Positions 26,467 to 35,138 of a stretch of 64,000 bases of DNA are shown here, piece after piece; the stretch's first letter is position 1; each line of letters opens with the position of its first letter. The notes under the pieces are model-generated. The model was not told where the DNA came from. It ran no database searches and was given only the letters and a program-made list of their open reading frames with translations. Origin of the DNA: Cupriavidus sp. YR651 (GTDB lineage Bacteria > Pseudomonadota > Gammaproteobacteria > Burkholderiales > Burkholderiaceae); assembly GCF_900101625.1 (NCBI RefSeq), contig NZ_FMYZ01000001.1:838304-902303 (forward strand), in the 5' to 3' direction. Made by a program: the position numbers and the translations under genes.

Positions 26467-27243
26467 ATGAAAGCCGCCGACCGCCGCCGCGCCATTCTCG
26501 AACTCGTGTTGTCGGGCGAGGACGCCAATGTCGAACGGCTGACCGGTAGCCTGGGCGTGTCCGAGGCCACCGTGCGGCGCGACCTGACCGCCCTCGCCCG
26601 CGAAGGCCGCATCGTTCGGACCTATGGCGGCGCGGCGGCACTGATGCAGGTGGGCGGCCACGAACCCGAAGCCTCGCTCGAGGAGCGCAAGGTCCTGCAG
26701 CGCGAGCAGAAGGAAGCCATCGCCCGGATGGCAGCATCCTTTGTACAGGATGGCGACGCGGTGCTGCTGGACAGCGGCACCACCGCCACCGCCCTCGCCC
26801 GCCTGCTGGCCGCGCGCGAGGATCTTCATGTCTACACCACCAACCTGCTGGCCGTAACGGCACTCGTCGGCCTGCCCAAGATCCGCGTCACGCTGATCGG
26901 CGGCGACGTACGTCCGTCGAGCATGGGCACCTTTGGTCCGCTGGCGCAGGTGGCGCTGTCGCGCATCAGCGTCGACAAGGCATTCCTCGGCGCCGACGGT
27001 GTGGTCGCCGGCGTGGGCCTCTGCGAAGCCAGCGCGGAGCAAGCCTACCTGAAGGAATGCATCATCCGGCAGGCTGCCGATATCTTCGTGCTGGTGGATT
27101 CGACCAAGCTGGGCCGCGCGCGGCAGCAACACTGGACGCCGTTGGAGCGAGCCTGGACGCTGGTGACGGATGCCAGCGCCACCGTCGCGCAACTCGAGCC
27201 GTTCCGGGGGTTGAAGCAGGTGAAGGTGGCCGTGGCCGATTGA
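26467..27243 (+). CDS. DeoR/GlpR family transcriptional regulator
   Basis: The 258-residue protein has the DeoR helix-turn-helix (DRRRAILELVLSGEDANVERLTGSLGVSEATVRRDLTALAREGRIVRTYGGA) and the sugar-phosphate sensor domain (LDSGTTATALARLL; TTNLLAVTALV; KAFLGADGV; VLVDSTKLG). The family is released from DNA by phosphorylated sugars, so a phospho-tetronate or DHAP would be a sensible effector. It lies 62 bp after pdxA2 beyond a hairpin, so it is probably transcribed in part by readthrough. No Shine-Dalgarno is evident. A heptamer repeat array starts at its stop codon. Confidence 0.9.
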   Translation: MKAADRRRAILELVLSGEDANVERLTGSLGVSEATVRRDLTALAREGRIVRTYGGAAALMQVGGHEPEASLEERKVLQREQKEAIARMAASFVQDGDAVLLDSGTTATALARLLAAREDLHVYTTNLLAVTALVGLPKIRVTLIGGDVRPSSMGTFGPLAQVALSRISVDKAFLGADGVVAGVGLCEASAEQAYLKECIIRQAADIFVLVDSTKLGRARQQHWTPLERAWTLVTDASATVAQLEPFRGLKQVKVAVAD

Positions 27244-27282
27244 TGGCTGATGGCTGATGGCTGATGGCTGATGGCTGATGGC
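27241..27282. repeat. heptanucleotide tandem repeat, (TGATGGC)x6
   Basis: Six uninterrupted copies of TGATGGC. The first TGA is the stop codon of the DeoR gene, so copy-number change would not alter the protein. The array lies between convergent genes. Confidence 0.95.
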
Positions 27283-27359
27283 TGGCGCGAGCCTGCCGGG
27301 TTACGCGACATTGGTTCGCGTCGGCATCGGCATTCGCTTTTTCCCTCGCTCCAGGACGA

Positions 27360-28226
27360 CTAGGACTGCTGGAGCGATGGCAGCAGTGAGGGACTCGGCA
27401 ACCGTGGCGAGAAGCGCTTGTGATCGATCTCCCCACCCCGGGCAACCAGGATGGTCGCTTCGGGAATCTCCTCCCACACCCCCTGCACTTCAATCAGCGG
27501 TTCGGAAAGAACCAGGAAAGCGTCGTCGCCGGCGGCGATGATGCGCGGGTCCTCTGGATAGAGTGCGCGCAATTGCCGGAACGAAGTGCTATGGAACAGC
27601 GTCCGCGAGTCCGTCTCGCTTGAATAACGCACCGCGACGATCTGCTGCCCGTCCGTGACGCAGACGGTCATGTTGAGCGGAAATTGCACGTCGTGCCGAT
27701 GCCCGACATCCTCGATCAGGCCGGCCATCTGCTCCAACGCGCCGCATGGGTCGCGCTCCAGGCCAAAAGTCAGGGCCAGGAAGAACATCACCTCGGAATC
27801 GGTCGACCCCTCTATCCAGCGGAACAGATGCGGCGCCACCGCCATCATCAAGTCGCGGCGAATGACGGGGTAATCGCGAATCAGCCCATTGTGGACAAAC
27901 AGCCAGCGACCGAAGCGAAACGGATGGCAATTGGTCTCCTGGGTTGGGGTGCCCGTTGCCGCCCGCACATGGGCAACGAACAGCGGCGCCCTCACGGCCC
28001 GGGCGGCTTCGCGAAGGTTGGTATCGCTCCAGGCTGGATGGAGACAACGATAGCGAAAAGGCACCTCCGAGTGACGACCATACCAACCGACGCCGAATCC
28101 GTCGCCATTGGTGGTGGTATGGCCGAGCCGCGAATTCAGGCTTTGGTCGATCAGCGAGTGTTCCGGCTGGAACAGCACCGTTTCCAGCGGAACGGATTTG
28201 CCCGAGTAGGCCAGCCAGCGGCACAT
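27360..28226 (-). CDS. class II glutamine amidotransferase (YafJ-like)
   Basis: The 288-residue protein starts MCRWLAYSG; C2 becomes the N-terminal nucleophile after Met removal, as in Ntn hydrolases. Family residues include GHTTTNGDGFGVGWY, PLFVAHVRAATGT, NCHPFRFGRWLFVHNG and STDSEVMFF. GGAGG 9 nt upstream sets the ATG at 28226. YafJ has no agreed substrate. EgtC of ergothioneine synthesis is a relative, but the sequence pattern here fits YafJ better and egtD is 28 kb away. Confidence 0.88.
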   Translation of the reverse strand: MCRWLAYSGKSVPLETVLFQPEHSLIDQSLNSRLGHTTTNGDGFGVGWYGRHSEVPFRYRCLHPAWSDTNLREAARAVRAPLFVAHVRAATGTPTQETNCHPFRFGRWLFVHNGLIRDYPVIRRDLMMAVAPHLFRWIEGSTDSEVMFFLALTFGLERDPCGALEQMAGLIEDVGHRHDVQFPLNMTVCVTDGQQIVAVRYSSETDSRTLFHSTSFRQLRALYPEDPRIIAAGDDAFLVLSEPLIEVQGVWEEIPEATILVARGGEIDHKRFSPRLPSPSLLPSLQQS

Positions 28227-28550
28227 GATGCTTTTCCTCCACATGTCTTGCGCGGACGCATCCCATGCAAATCGGTCCGACGCAACAGGTGACGCCGGAG
28301 ATTCACCGAACGCGGCTCTCCAGGCGGAGTCGTATCGGCTTCGCCATTTTGGTCGCGCCCGCATTGACGTGCGCGTCGCGCTACAAATAAACCGTAGCCC
28401 AAAGATCGCTCGGGTGCAGGGGAAATGTCCAGGTTCGGTGGAAAGACGGACTTGGCGACTACGGACCCAAGGCGACTTCTTCCGCTGGCCCTCGCTGGAG
28501 CAGTTTTCCCAGGCGGCTCGACATTACGCTGGAGCCTGACCGTCCGCCAA
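28227..28550. other. intergenic region without a supported gene
   Basis: The 324 bases between the amidotransferase start and the orphan coiled-coil gene contain only overlapping frames with atypical codons. The promoter of the amidotransferase must be here, but no clear hexamer pair stands out. Confidence 0.5.
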
Positions 28551-28949
28551 CTATTGGCCTTGGGCAAGGCCCAGCTGGCGCGCCTTTTCCGCCAGGATGG
28601 TGGCTTCCCTTTTTGCGTTGGCCTCTTGCAGAGTTACCAACGCAGCTTGCCGCTTTATAAGCGCTTCCATCTGCGCCAAGTTGTCATCGCCCCGCTTGAA
28701 TTGCTCATCACTGCGCTTCCACGCTTGATCTCGCAACGCAAGGTCCTTCTTATAGTCGGCATCCTGCTCCGCAGCCTTGCGCTGCGCTTCCTCCTGCGCC
28801 TTTTGTCGCGACGCTACCTGCTGAGCTTTAGTGCGCTCCTCCTTCGCCTCTTGCATTTTCATGATCGGAATGGACAAGAGCACTACCGTGATAGTGAAAA
28901 CAACCGAGAATGCAAACGACTTGAGCAGGAAACGAATCGCAGCGTTCAT
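28551..28949 (-). CDS. hypothetical protein: one membrane anchor plus long coiled coil
   Basis: I do not recognise this 132-residue protein. It has a single hydrophobic segment at about residues 10-30 (FAFSVVFTITVVLLSIPIM), then a highly charged Glu/Lys/Gln/Ala-rich stretch (35-125) that reads as one continuous coiled coil. The topology is an inner-membrane anchor with a rod; which side of the membrane the rod faces is unclear. Base composition around it is lower in GC than the neighbours. It has no operon partner and sits between an amidotransferase gene and a tRNA, a common place for acquired genes. Confidence 0.65.
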   Translation of the reverse strand: MNAAIRFLLKSFAFSVVFTITVVLLSIPIMKMQEAKEERTKAQQVASRQKAQEEAQRKAAEQDADYKKDLALRDQAWKRSDEQFKRGDDNLAQMEALIKRQAALVTLQEANAKREATILAEKARQLGLAQGQ

Positions 28950-29250
28950 TGTGGATATTCAGTGTGAGTGGCTTTGATACGGGCACATGGTCCGACCCGC
29001 ATTCTTGTCAGCAGACGAGCGATGCTTTGGGACGTTTGCGCGGATTCCCGCTGTTCTCACCCCAAATCATCAGTGACGCAGAGGCCGCTGCTTAAGTGTA
29101 TTTTACAGCACCCCGCATGAGCTACTACGCCCATGTCTACATGCGGCCACATCTCACAGGTTTTCGACAAAGCGCCCGCAACGCTGCTAGTCCGTGCGAG
29201 CCATCAAAGCAATTCAATTGCTTACGACGTTTACTCCGACCACAAATGAA
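28950..29250. other. gene-poor, lower-GC region between orphan gene and tRNA
   Basis: No convincing ORF. It contains an 8-1-8 palindrome, AAGCAATT-C-AATTGCTT, at 29207-29223, and a minus-strand TAAAAT near 29098-29103 that could serve the orphan gene. Confidence 0.5.
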
Positions 29251-29286
29251 CAAGGGGTTACAACGAATAATCGTTGTAACCCCTTG
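29251..29286 (-). terminator. 16-bp perfect hairpin, terminator of the rpoD-tRNA transcript
   Basis: CAAGGGGTTACAACGA (29251-29266), ATAA loop, then its exact complement (29271-29286). It lies 8 nt after the tRNA 3' end on the minus strand and is followed there by TTCATTTG, a weak U-tract. Confidence 0.7.
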
Positions 29287-29293
29287 ATTTCAA

Positions 29294-29372
<79 letters not shown>

Positions 29373-29382
29373 TTGGAAGGGC

Positions 29383-31950
29383 TTAGTTGCCTTCCAGGAA
29401 GCTCTTCAGCTTGTCGGAGCGGCTCGGGTGGCGCAGCTTGCGCAGTGCCTTGGCCTCGATCTGGCGAATCCGCTCACGCGTGACGTCGAACTGCTTGCCG
29501 ACTTCTTCCAGCGTGTGGTCCGTGCTCATTTCGATACCGAAACGCATGCGCAGCACCTTCGCTTCGCGCGGCGTCAGGCTGTCCAGCACGTCCTTCACGA
29601 CATCGCGCATCGAACCATGCAGCGCGGCTTCCGCCGGCGCCAGCGTGTTCGTGTCCTCGATGAAGTCGCCCAGATGCGAGTCGTCGTCGTCACCGATCGG
29701 CGTTTCCATGGAGATCGGCTCCTTCGCGATCTTCATGATCTTGCGGATCTTGTCCTCCGGCATCTCCATCTTCTCGGCCAGCGTTGCCGGATCCGGCTCG
29801 TTGCCGGTTTCCTGCAAGATCTGGCGCGAGATCCGGTTCATCTTGTTGATCGTTTCGATCATGTGCACCGGAATACGGATCGTGCGAGCCTGGTCGGCGA
29901 TCGAACGCGTAATGGCCTGGCGAATCCACCACGTGGCATACGTGGAGAACTTGTAGCCGCGACGGTATTCGAACTTGTCCACCGCCTTCATCAGGCCGAT
30001 ATTGCCTTCCTGGATCAGGTCGAGGAACTGCAGGCCACGGTTCGTGTACTTCTTGGCGATCGAAATCACCAGACGCAGGTTGGCCTCGGTCATCTCGCGC
30101 TTGGCTTCGCGGGCGCGCTTCTCGCCTTCGGACATCTTGCGATTGACGTCCTTCAGCTCCTTCAGCGGCAGCACCACGCGGGCCTGCAGGTCGATCAGCT
30201 TCTGCTGCAGTTCGTGCACGGCCGGCACGTTACGCTCGACGATCGTGCTGTAGCCCTTGTTGTCAGCCACGATGGTCTGGATCCAGTCCAGGTTCGTCTC
30301 GTTGCCGGGGAAACGGGCCACGAAGTCGGAACGCGGCATGCCGCACTTGTCGACCACGATGTTCAGGATGGCGCGTTCCAGCTTGCGGACTTCGTCCACC
30401 TGACCACGCAGTGTGTCGCACAGGCGCTCGACATTGCGCGCGGTGAAGCGGATGCCCATCAGTTCGGCCTGGATGGCTTCCTGCGCCTTCACGTACGGCT
30501 TGGACTTGTAGCCTTCCTTCTCGAACGCACGACGCATCTTGTCGAACTGCTCGGCGATCACGCGGAATTTCTCCAGCGCGGACTGCTTCAGTTCTTCCAG
30601 TTGGCGTGCGGATGCCGCAGCGCCAGCGCCGGCTTCGTCTTCGTCTTCGTCTTCCTCGTCGCCTTCCTCGTCCGATTCGATGTCTTCATCGTCAGCCGCG
30701 GCAGCCGGGGCGGCCGCGGACTCTACAACCTCCGAGGCATTCGGGTCGATCAGGCCGTCGACGAATTCGTCGATCTTGATCTCGTCATTGGCCACACGCT
30801 CGGCGTGGGCCAGGATCTCGGAGATCGTGACCGGGCAAGCGGAAATGGCCATGACCATGTCCTTCAGGCCGGCTTCGATCCGCTTGGCAATCTCGATTTC
30901 GCCTTCGCGCGTGAGCAGTTCCACGGTACCCATTTCACGCATGTACATGCGGACCGGGTCAGTGGTACGGCCAAACTCGGAATCCACCGTGGACAGGGCG
31001 GCTTCCGCCTCTTCCTCGGCCTCTTCCTCGCTGGTGGCGGACGGCGCGTTGTCGTTGAGCAGCAGCGTCTCGGCGTCCGGAGCTTGCTCGTAGACGGCGA
31101 TGCCGATGTCGTTCAGCGTGGCGACCAGCGTGTCGATCGTTTCCGAATCGACCATGTCGTCCGGCAGGTGATCGTTGATTTCCGCGTAGGTCAGGTAACC
31201 GCGCGACTTGCCCAGCTTGATCAGCGCCTTGAGCTTCTGGCGGCGGACCTCGAGTTCCTCCTCGGTGCCCTGCTGGGTCGAGGCGAACTCCTTGAGCAGG
31301 GCCTTTTCCTTGGCCTTGCGGTCCTTGGCTTTCTGCTTTTCGGTCTTGGGCGCCGCGGCAGGGGTGGCCGCGGGAGCATCGTTTTCGTAAAACTCTTCAG
31401 TCACGTCTTCAGTAGTGCTGTCGTCTTGCTGCATCTCGGCCTTGGGCTTGCGGCCACGCTTCTTGGGCTCCGGCTTTACGGCCGGGGCAGCGGGACGCTC
31501 GGATGCAACGGGTGCGGGAGTCGCGGCACGGGCCTTCGGCGCCGCGGCGGCGGCGCCTGCCTTGGCGCCTCCATTCCGGGTGCCGGCCGTCGTTGCCGCA
31601 CGCTTGCTCTCGACTTCGGTATTCTGCTGTTTCGCCACGGTGATACTCTTGCCTTTCACGGGTGCAGAAGCGGCAATCTTGCCGCTCGTATTGGCGCTCT
31701 CGCCGCTCTCGCGTGCCGAAGTCGAGGGCTTGGTAATTTTGGATGTGCGATTCCTGGCGGAAGTGGTCTCGGCGGGTGCTGATGCACCGCGCACGGACTT
31801 TGCTGGCGCAGACCGGGCTTGTGTCGTCCTGACTGACGCGGTCGATGTCTTCGCCGCCGTTGTTTTCACGGACGCCTTGCCGCTCCCTGATTGGGGAGCT
31901 TTGGAGGGCGCCTTCTCGGCTACCCTTTCGGTTGCTTTGGCCTTTGCCAT
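29383..31950 (-). CDS. rpoD: RNA polymerase sigma factor RpoD (sigma-70)
   Basis: This is the primary sigma factor. The C-terminal two thirds is canonical: region 1.2 ([21 protein letters not shown]), an acidic non-conserved insert ([20 protein letters not shown]), region 2 ([40 protein letters not shown]), region 3 and region 4 ([27 protein letters not shown]). The N-terminus carries about 200 extra Ala/Lys/Pro/Ser-rich residues before region 1.1, giving 855 residues against 613 in E. coli. Upstream frame continues to 32067, but the ATG at 31950 (MAKAKATER) fits best. It is the last protein gene of the rpsU operon. Confidence 0.95.
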   Translation of the reverse strand: MAKAKATERVAEKAPSKAPQSGSGKASVKTTAAKTSTASVRTTQARSAPAKSVRGASAPAETTSARNRTSKITKPSTSARESGESANTSGKIAASAPVKGKSITVAKQQNTEVESKRAATTAGTRNGGAKAGAAAAAPKARAATPAPVASERPAAPAVKPEPKKRGRKPKAEMQQDDSTTEDVTEEFYENDAPAATPAAAPKTEKQKAKDRKAKEKALLKEFASTQQGTEEELEVRRQKLKALIKLGKSRGYLTYAEINDHLPDDMVDSETIDTLVATLNDIGIAVYEQAPDAETLLLNDNAPSATSEEEAEEEAEAALSTVDSEFGRTTDPVRMYMREMGTVELLTREGEIEIAKRIEAGLKDMVMAISACPVTISEILAHAERVANDEIKIDEFVDGLIDPNASEVVESAAAPAAAADDEDIESDEEGDEEDEDEDEAGAGAAASARQLEELKQSALEKFRVIAEQFDKMRRAFEKEGYKSKPYVKAQEAIQAELMGIRFTARNVERLCDTLRGQVDEVRKLERAILNIVVDKCGMPRSDFVARFPGNETNLDWIQTIVADNKGYSTIVERNVPAVHELQQKLIDLQARVVLPLKELKDVNRKMSEGEKRAREAKREMTEANLRLVISIAKKYTNRGLQFLDLIQEGNIGLMKAVDKFEYRRGYKFSTYATWWIRQAITRSIADQARTIRIPVHMIETINKMNRISRQILQETGNEPDPATLAEKMEMPEDKIRKIMKIAKEPISMETPIGDDDDSHLGDFIEDTNTLAPAEAALHGSMRDVVKDVLDSLTPREAKVLRMRFGIEMSTDHTLEEVGKQFDVTRERIRQIEAKALRKLRHPSRSDKLKSFLEGN

Positions 31951-32140
31951 TGGCACGCTCACTTTCGCCAGAACTGGAGAGAAAGATTTCGCAATCCAAA
32001 CCGGGCATTGTAGCACGTCACCAACGCCCAGCTTCCTGTCAGGTGAGGTTTTCACCTGAAAAATCAAGGCTTAAGCTCGACACGCCCTAATCTGGAGCGT
32101 GTCTTGCGCCACGTGCAGGCCGCTCAAGCCGTATATCCGT

Positions 32141-33982
32141 TCACCCTTCATCCGCCGAACCGGGGCGCCAACCGAGCTGGCGCCGGCGCTGGACTTCCGC
32201 GACCAGCCAGCGCATGCGTGCCTTGCCCGCCTCATCGGCGATACCTGCCACAACGGCCGCCTGCAGGGTTTCCAGCTCGCGCTGCAGCGGATCTGCCAGT
32301 AACTTGTGGATGGCGCCGTCAAATTCCAGCGTTGCCGGCTCCTCTTCGATGTCTTCCTTCAACACCGCGGTTCGGGCGCCGGCATAGACCTCGGCATAGG
32401 GCGATTGCGCCAGCTGCTCGCTAAATGCCGCAAAGTTCACTTCGCCCTGTATACCATCACAAGCCTCCACCAGATGCACCAGCACCTCGGTTTCGGGCCG
32501 CTCGGCGTCCAGCAGCAGCGCGCGGGCGTCGGGCTCGAGCCGGCTTGCCAGGGCGGGGTAGCACATCAGCAACTGGATCACGCGCTGCTCCAGACCCGTC
32601 GGCGCCTGGCGGCGGGCACGGGGCCGTGGCTGGGCAAAGCGGCCGACACGCGACGAATCGCTACCCAGCCCGCAGACCACCTCTATTTCGGCAGGCGTCG
32701 TTCCCGTAGCATCGGCAAGTTCCCGCACAATCTGTAGCCGCAACCCGCCGGCGGGCATGGCCTGCAACAGCGGCTTGGCTTCGTATTGGGCGCGGGCGCG
32801 GCCCTCCGGCTGGCGCAGGTCCTGATCCTCCGTCACCACCTGCAGCAGGAATCGCGACAGCGGCATGGCCGTCTGGACCTGCCGCGCAAAGGCGTCCGTG
32901 CCCTCTTCCCGCACGTAGCTATCCGGATCGTGTTCGGCCGGCAGGAACAGGAAACGGATGGTCTTGTTGTCCGCGATATGAGGCAGGCAAGCCTCCAGCG
33001 CCCTGCGCGCGGCACGACGGCCGGCGGCGTCACCGTCGAACGAAAACACCACGGCATCGGTCTGGCGCATCAGCTTCTGGACGTGCACAGCCGTACAGGC
33101 GGTACCCAGCGTGGCCACCGCGTTGGCAAAGCCGAGCTGGGCCAGCGCCACCACATCCATGTAGCCTTCCACCACCAACACGTAGCCATTCTCGCGAATC
33201 GCGTGGCGAGCCTCGAACAGGCCGTAGAGCTCCGTTCCCTTACTGAAGAGCGGCGTTTCGGGCGAATTCAGGTATTTTGGCTCGCCCTGGCCCATCACGC
33301 GGCCGCCGAACCCGATCACATTCCCCTTGGTATTGCGGATCGGGAACATGATGCGATCGCGGAAGCGGTCATAACGCCGCGGCTTGCCGTCGGCATCGCG
33401 CTTGTCCGCGGATTCGATCAACAGCCCGCCTTCCACAAGCGGCGCGGCAATGGCGTCGTCGCGGTAGCTGCCGAACACGGCTTCCAGCCCCTGCCAGTCA
33501 TCCGGGGCGTAGCCCAGGCCGAAGTGGGCGGCGATCTCGCCAGTCAGACCGCGGCCCTTCAGATACTGGATGGCCTGTGGCGCGCCGCGCAGTTGCTTGC
33601 GATAGAAATCAGTGGCGCGCGTCATGGCATCTGACAACGCGACGGATTTTGCCTGCTGCTCGGCGCGCTGTGCCGGTGGCAGCCGGTCGCGCTCCTCCGG
33701 CACCGACAGGCCGACGGACTGCGCCAGTTCCCGGACCGCATCCGGGTATGACTGCCCGGAATACTCCATCAGGAAACCGATGGCCGACCCATGGGCGCCG
33801 CAGCCAAAGCAGTGATAGAACTGCTTGGTGGGAGAAACCGTGAATGACGGCGATTTCTCGTTATGGAAGGGGCACAGCCCCATGAAGTTGGCGCCGCCCT
33901 TCTTCAGCTGCACATACTTGCCCACCACGTCGACAATGTCGACACGGTTGAGCAGGTCCTGAATAAAGGATTGCGGAATCAC
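32141..33982 (-). CDS. dnaG: DNA primase
   Basis: DnaG makes RNA primers for replication. The 613-residue protein has the CHC2 zinc-binding domain (C37, H40, C58, C61), the RNA-polymerase core with EGYMDVVALAQLGF and FDGDAAGRRAA of the TOPRIM fold, and a C-terminal DnaB-interacting domain. It lies between yqeY and rpoD in the conserved macromolecular synthesis operon. A gap of 190 bp separates it from rpoD, room for an internal promoter. Confidence 0.97.
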   Translation of the reverse strand: MIPQSFIQDLLNRVDIVDVVGKYVQLKKGGANFMGLCPFHNEKSPSFTVSPTKQFYHCFGCGAHGSAIGFLMEYSGQSYPDAVRELAQSVGLSVPEERDRLPPAQRAEQQAKSVALSDAMTRATDFYRKQLRGAPQAIQYLKGRGLTGEIAAHFGLGYAPDDWQGLEAVFGSYRDDAIAAPLVEGGLLIESADKRDADGKPRRYDRFRDRIMFPIRNTKGNVIGFGGRVMGQGEPKYLNSPETPLFSKGTELYGLFEARHAIRENGYVLVVEGYMDVVALAQLGFANAVATLGTACTAVHVQKLMRQTDAVVFSFDGDAAGRRAARRALEACLPHIADNKTIRFLFLPAEHDPDSYVREEGTDAFARQVQTAMPLSRFLLQVVTEDQDLRQPEGRARAQYEAKPLLQAMPAGGLRLQIVRELADATGTTPAEIEVVCGLGSDSSRVGRFAQPRPRARRQAPTGLEQRVIQLLMCYPALASRLEPDARALLLDAERPETEVLVHLVEACDGIQGEVNFAAFSEQLAQSPYAEVYAGARTAVLKEDIEEEPATLEFDGAIHKLLADPLQRELETLQAAVVAGIADEAGKARMRWLVAEVQRRRQLGWRPGSADEG

Positions 33983-34229
33983 CCGACTGACCGTCCTGAT
34001 GGCAAGGCCTGCCGGGCTCGCCGGCGGCCGCTTTTCTGGAATGCGTGACCGGAACGACGCCCGGTAGCTATCGAATCATTGTAGTGCAGATGCAACGCGC
34101 CGCCGGACATTGCCGACATTGACCGCCAAATCCCGTCAACCTGGCGGCAATTCCACGCATCGCACATGCTAACCGTGCTTATTTCTGACCTAAAGATCTT
34201 TTTACGACGCTGGTCTGACCAGCGGCATT

Positions 34230-34679
34230 CTACTTGGAGGTCAGGGCTGCCTTGACCAGGGCCGAGACCGCCGTCATGTCGGCACGACCGGCCAGGCGGG
34301 GCTTTACGATACCCATCACCTTGCCCATGTCCTGGGGGCCGGTGGCGCCGGATTCGGTGACTGCCTTCTGGACTTCGGCGGCAACCTCGGCATCCGACAA
34401 CTGGGCCGGCATATAGGCGGTCAGCACCTCGACCTCGGCCTTTTCCTTGTCGGCCAGATCGTTGCGGCCGGCCTGCTCGAACTGCGAGATCGAATCCTTG
34501 CGCTGCTTGATCATCTTGTCGATCACAACCGTCACGGCGCTGTCATCCAGCTCCACACGCTCGTCGACCTCGCGTTGCTTGATGGCGGCCAGCAACAAGC
34601 GGATGGTGCCGAGGCGGTCGGCTTCACGGGCGCGCATGGCGGCCTTCATGTCGTCGTTGATGCGGGCTTTCAGGGACAT
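34230..34679 (-). CDS. GatB/YqeY domain-containing protein
   Basis: The 149-residue helical protein (MSLKARINDDMKAAMRAREADRLGTIRLLLAAIKQ; VLTAYMPAQLSDAE; GKVMGIVKPRLAGRAD) matches the YqeY family, related to the tRNA-binding tail of GatB. The role is not settled; tRNA-dependent amidation has been suggested from homology. Its place between rpsU and dnaG is conserved in betaproteobacteria. The start at 34679 was chosen over an upstream in-frame codon because the family always starts MSLKxRI. Confidence 0.92.
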   Translation of the reverse strand: MSLKARINDDMKAAMRAREADRLGTIRLLLAAIKQREVDERVELDDSAVTVVIDKMIKQRKDSISQFEQAGRNDLADKEKAEVEVLTAYMPAQLSDAEVAAEVQKAVTESGATGPQDMGKVMGIVKPRLAGRADMTAVSALVKAALTSK

Positions 34680-34803
34680 GGCAGTTTTCCGAAAATTTGG
34701 GGTTACGCGCCGAACCGGCGTGCGGCCGCGACAAGTCAGACCATAACGCAAAAACCCGCCGGAGCCGTGCCCGCAGCGGGTTTCAAGCTGACTCGGGGTG
34801 CGG

Positions 34804-35016
34804 TCAGTACAGCTTCTTCGGCAGCATCTGGCTGCGAAGGTGCTTGTAGTGGCGTTTGACGGCGGCGTCGCGCTTGCGCTTGCGCTCCGCAGTCGGCTTC
34901 TCGTAAAACTCTCGCGCTCGCAGCTCGGTGATCAGCCCATTCTTCTCGATGGTGCGCTTGAAGCGTCGCATGGCGACTTCAAACGGTTCATTGTCTTTGA
35001 GGCGAATCGTAGTCAT
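34804..35016 (-). CDS. rpsU: small ribosomal subunit protein bS21
   Basis: The 70-residue basic protein ([36 protein letters not shown]) is bS21, which sits near the anti-Shine-Dalgarno end of 16S rRNA. It is the first gene of the rpsU-yqeY-dnaG-rpoD unit. The 20 nt before the ATG are pyrimidine-rich (CTTCTTCCTTTTTGGCCAA) with no purine-rich ribosome binding site. A -10 candidate, TACAAT, lies on the minus strand at 35080-35075. Confidence 0.97.
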   Translation of the reverse strand: MTTIRLKDNEPFEVAMRRFKRTIEKNGLITELRAREFYEKPTAERKRKRDAAVKRHYKHLRSQMLPKKLY

Positions 35017-35138
35017 TTGGCCAAAAAGGAAGAAGAGGATGCCGGCGCCCTGCCAGCGTTTACGAGAGGTGCCGATTGTAGCGCAAGGCCTGTGACGCTG
35101 CACGCGCACGGCCGGCGCTCCGGGCCGCCGCGTGCTGA

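Noticed and set aside
27241..27282. possible CRISPR or iteron array
   Set aside because: The unit is only 7 bp with no spacers; it is a simple tandem repeat.
27360..28226. EgtC of ergothioneine synthesis
   Set aside because: It is 28 kb from egtD and its sequence blocks fit YafJ-type amidotransferases better.
28425..28967. 180-codon plus-strand frame in the orphan region
   Set aside because: It is the complement of the coiled-coil gene; its Leu-rich pattern is the mirror of Glu/Lys codons.
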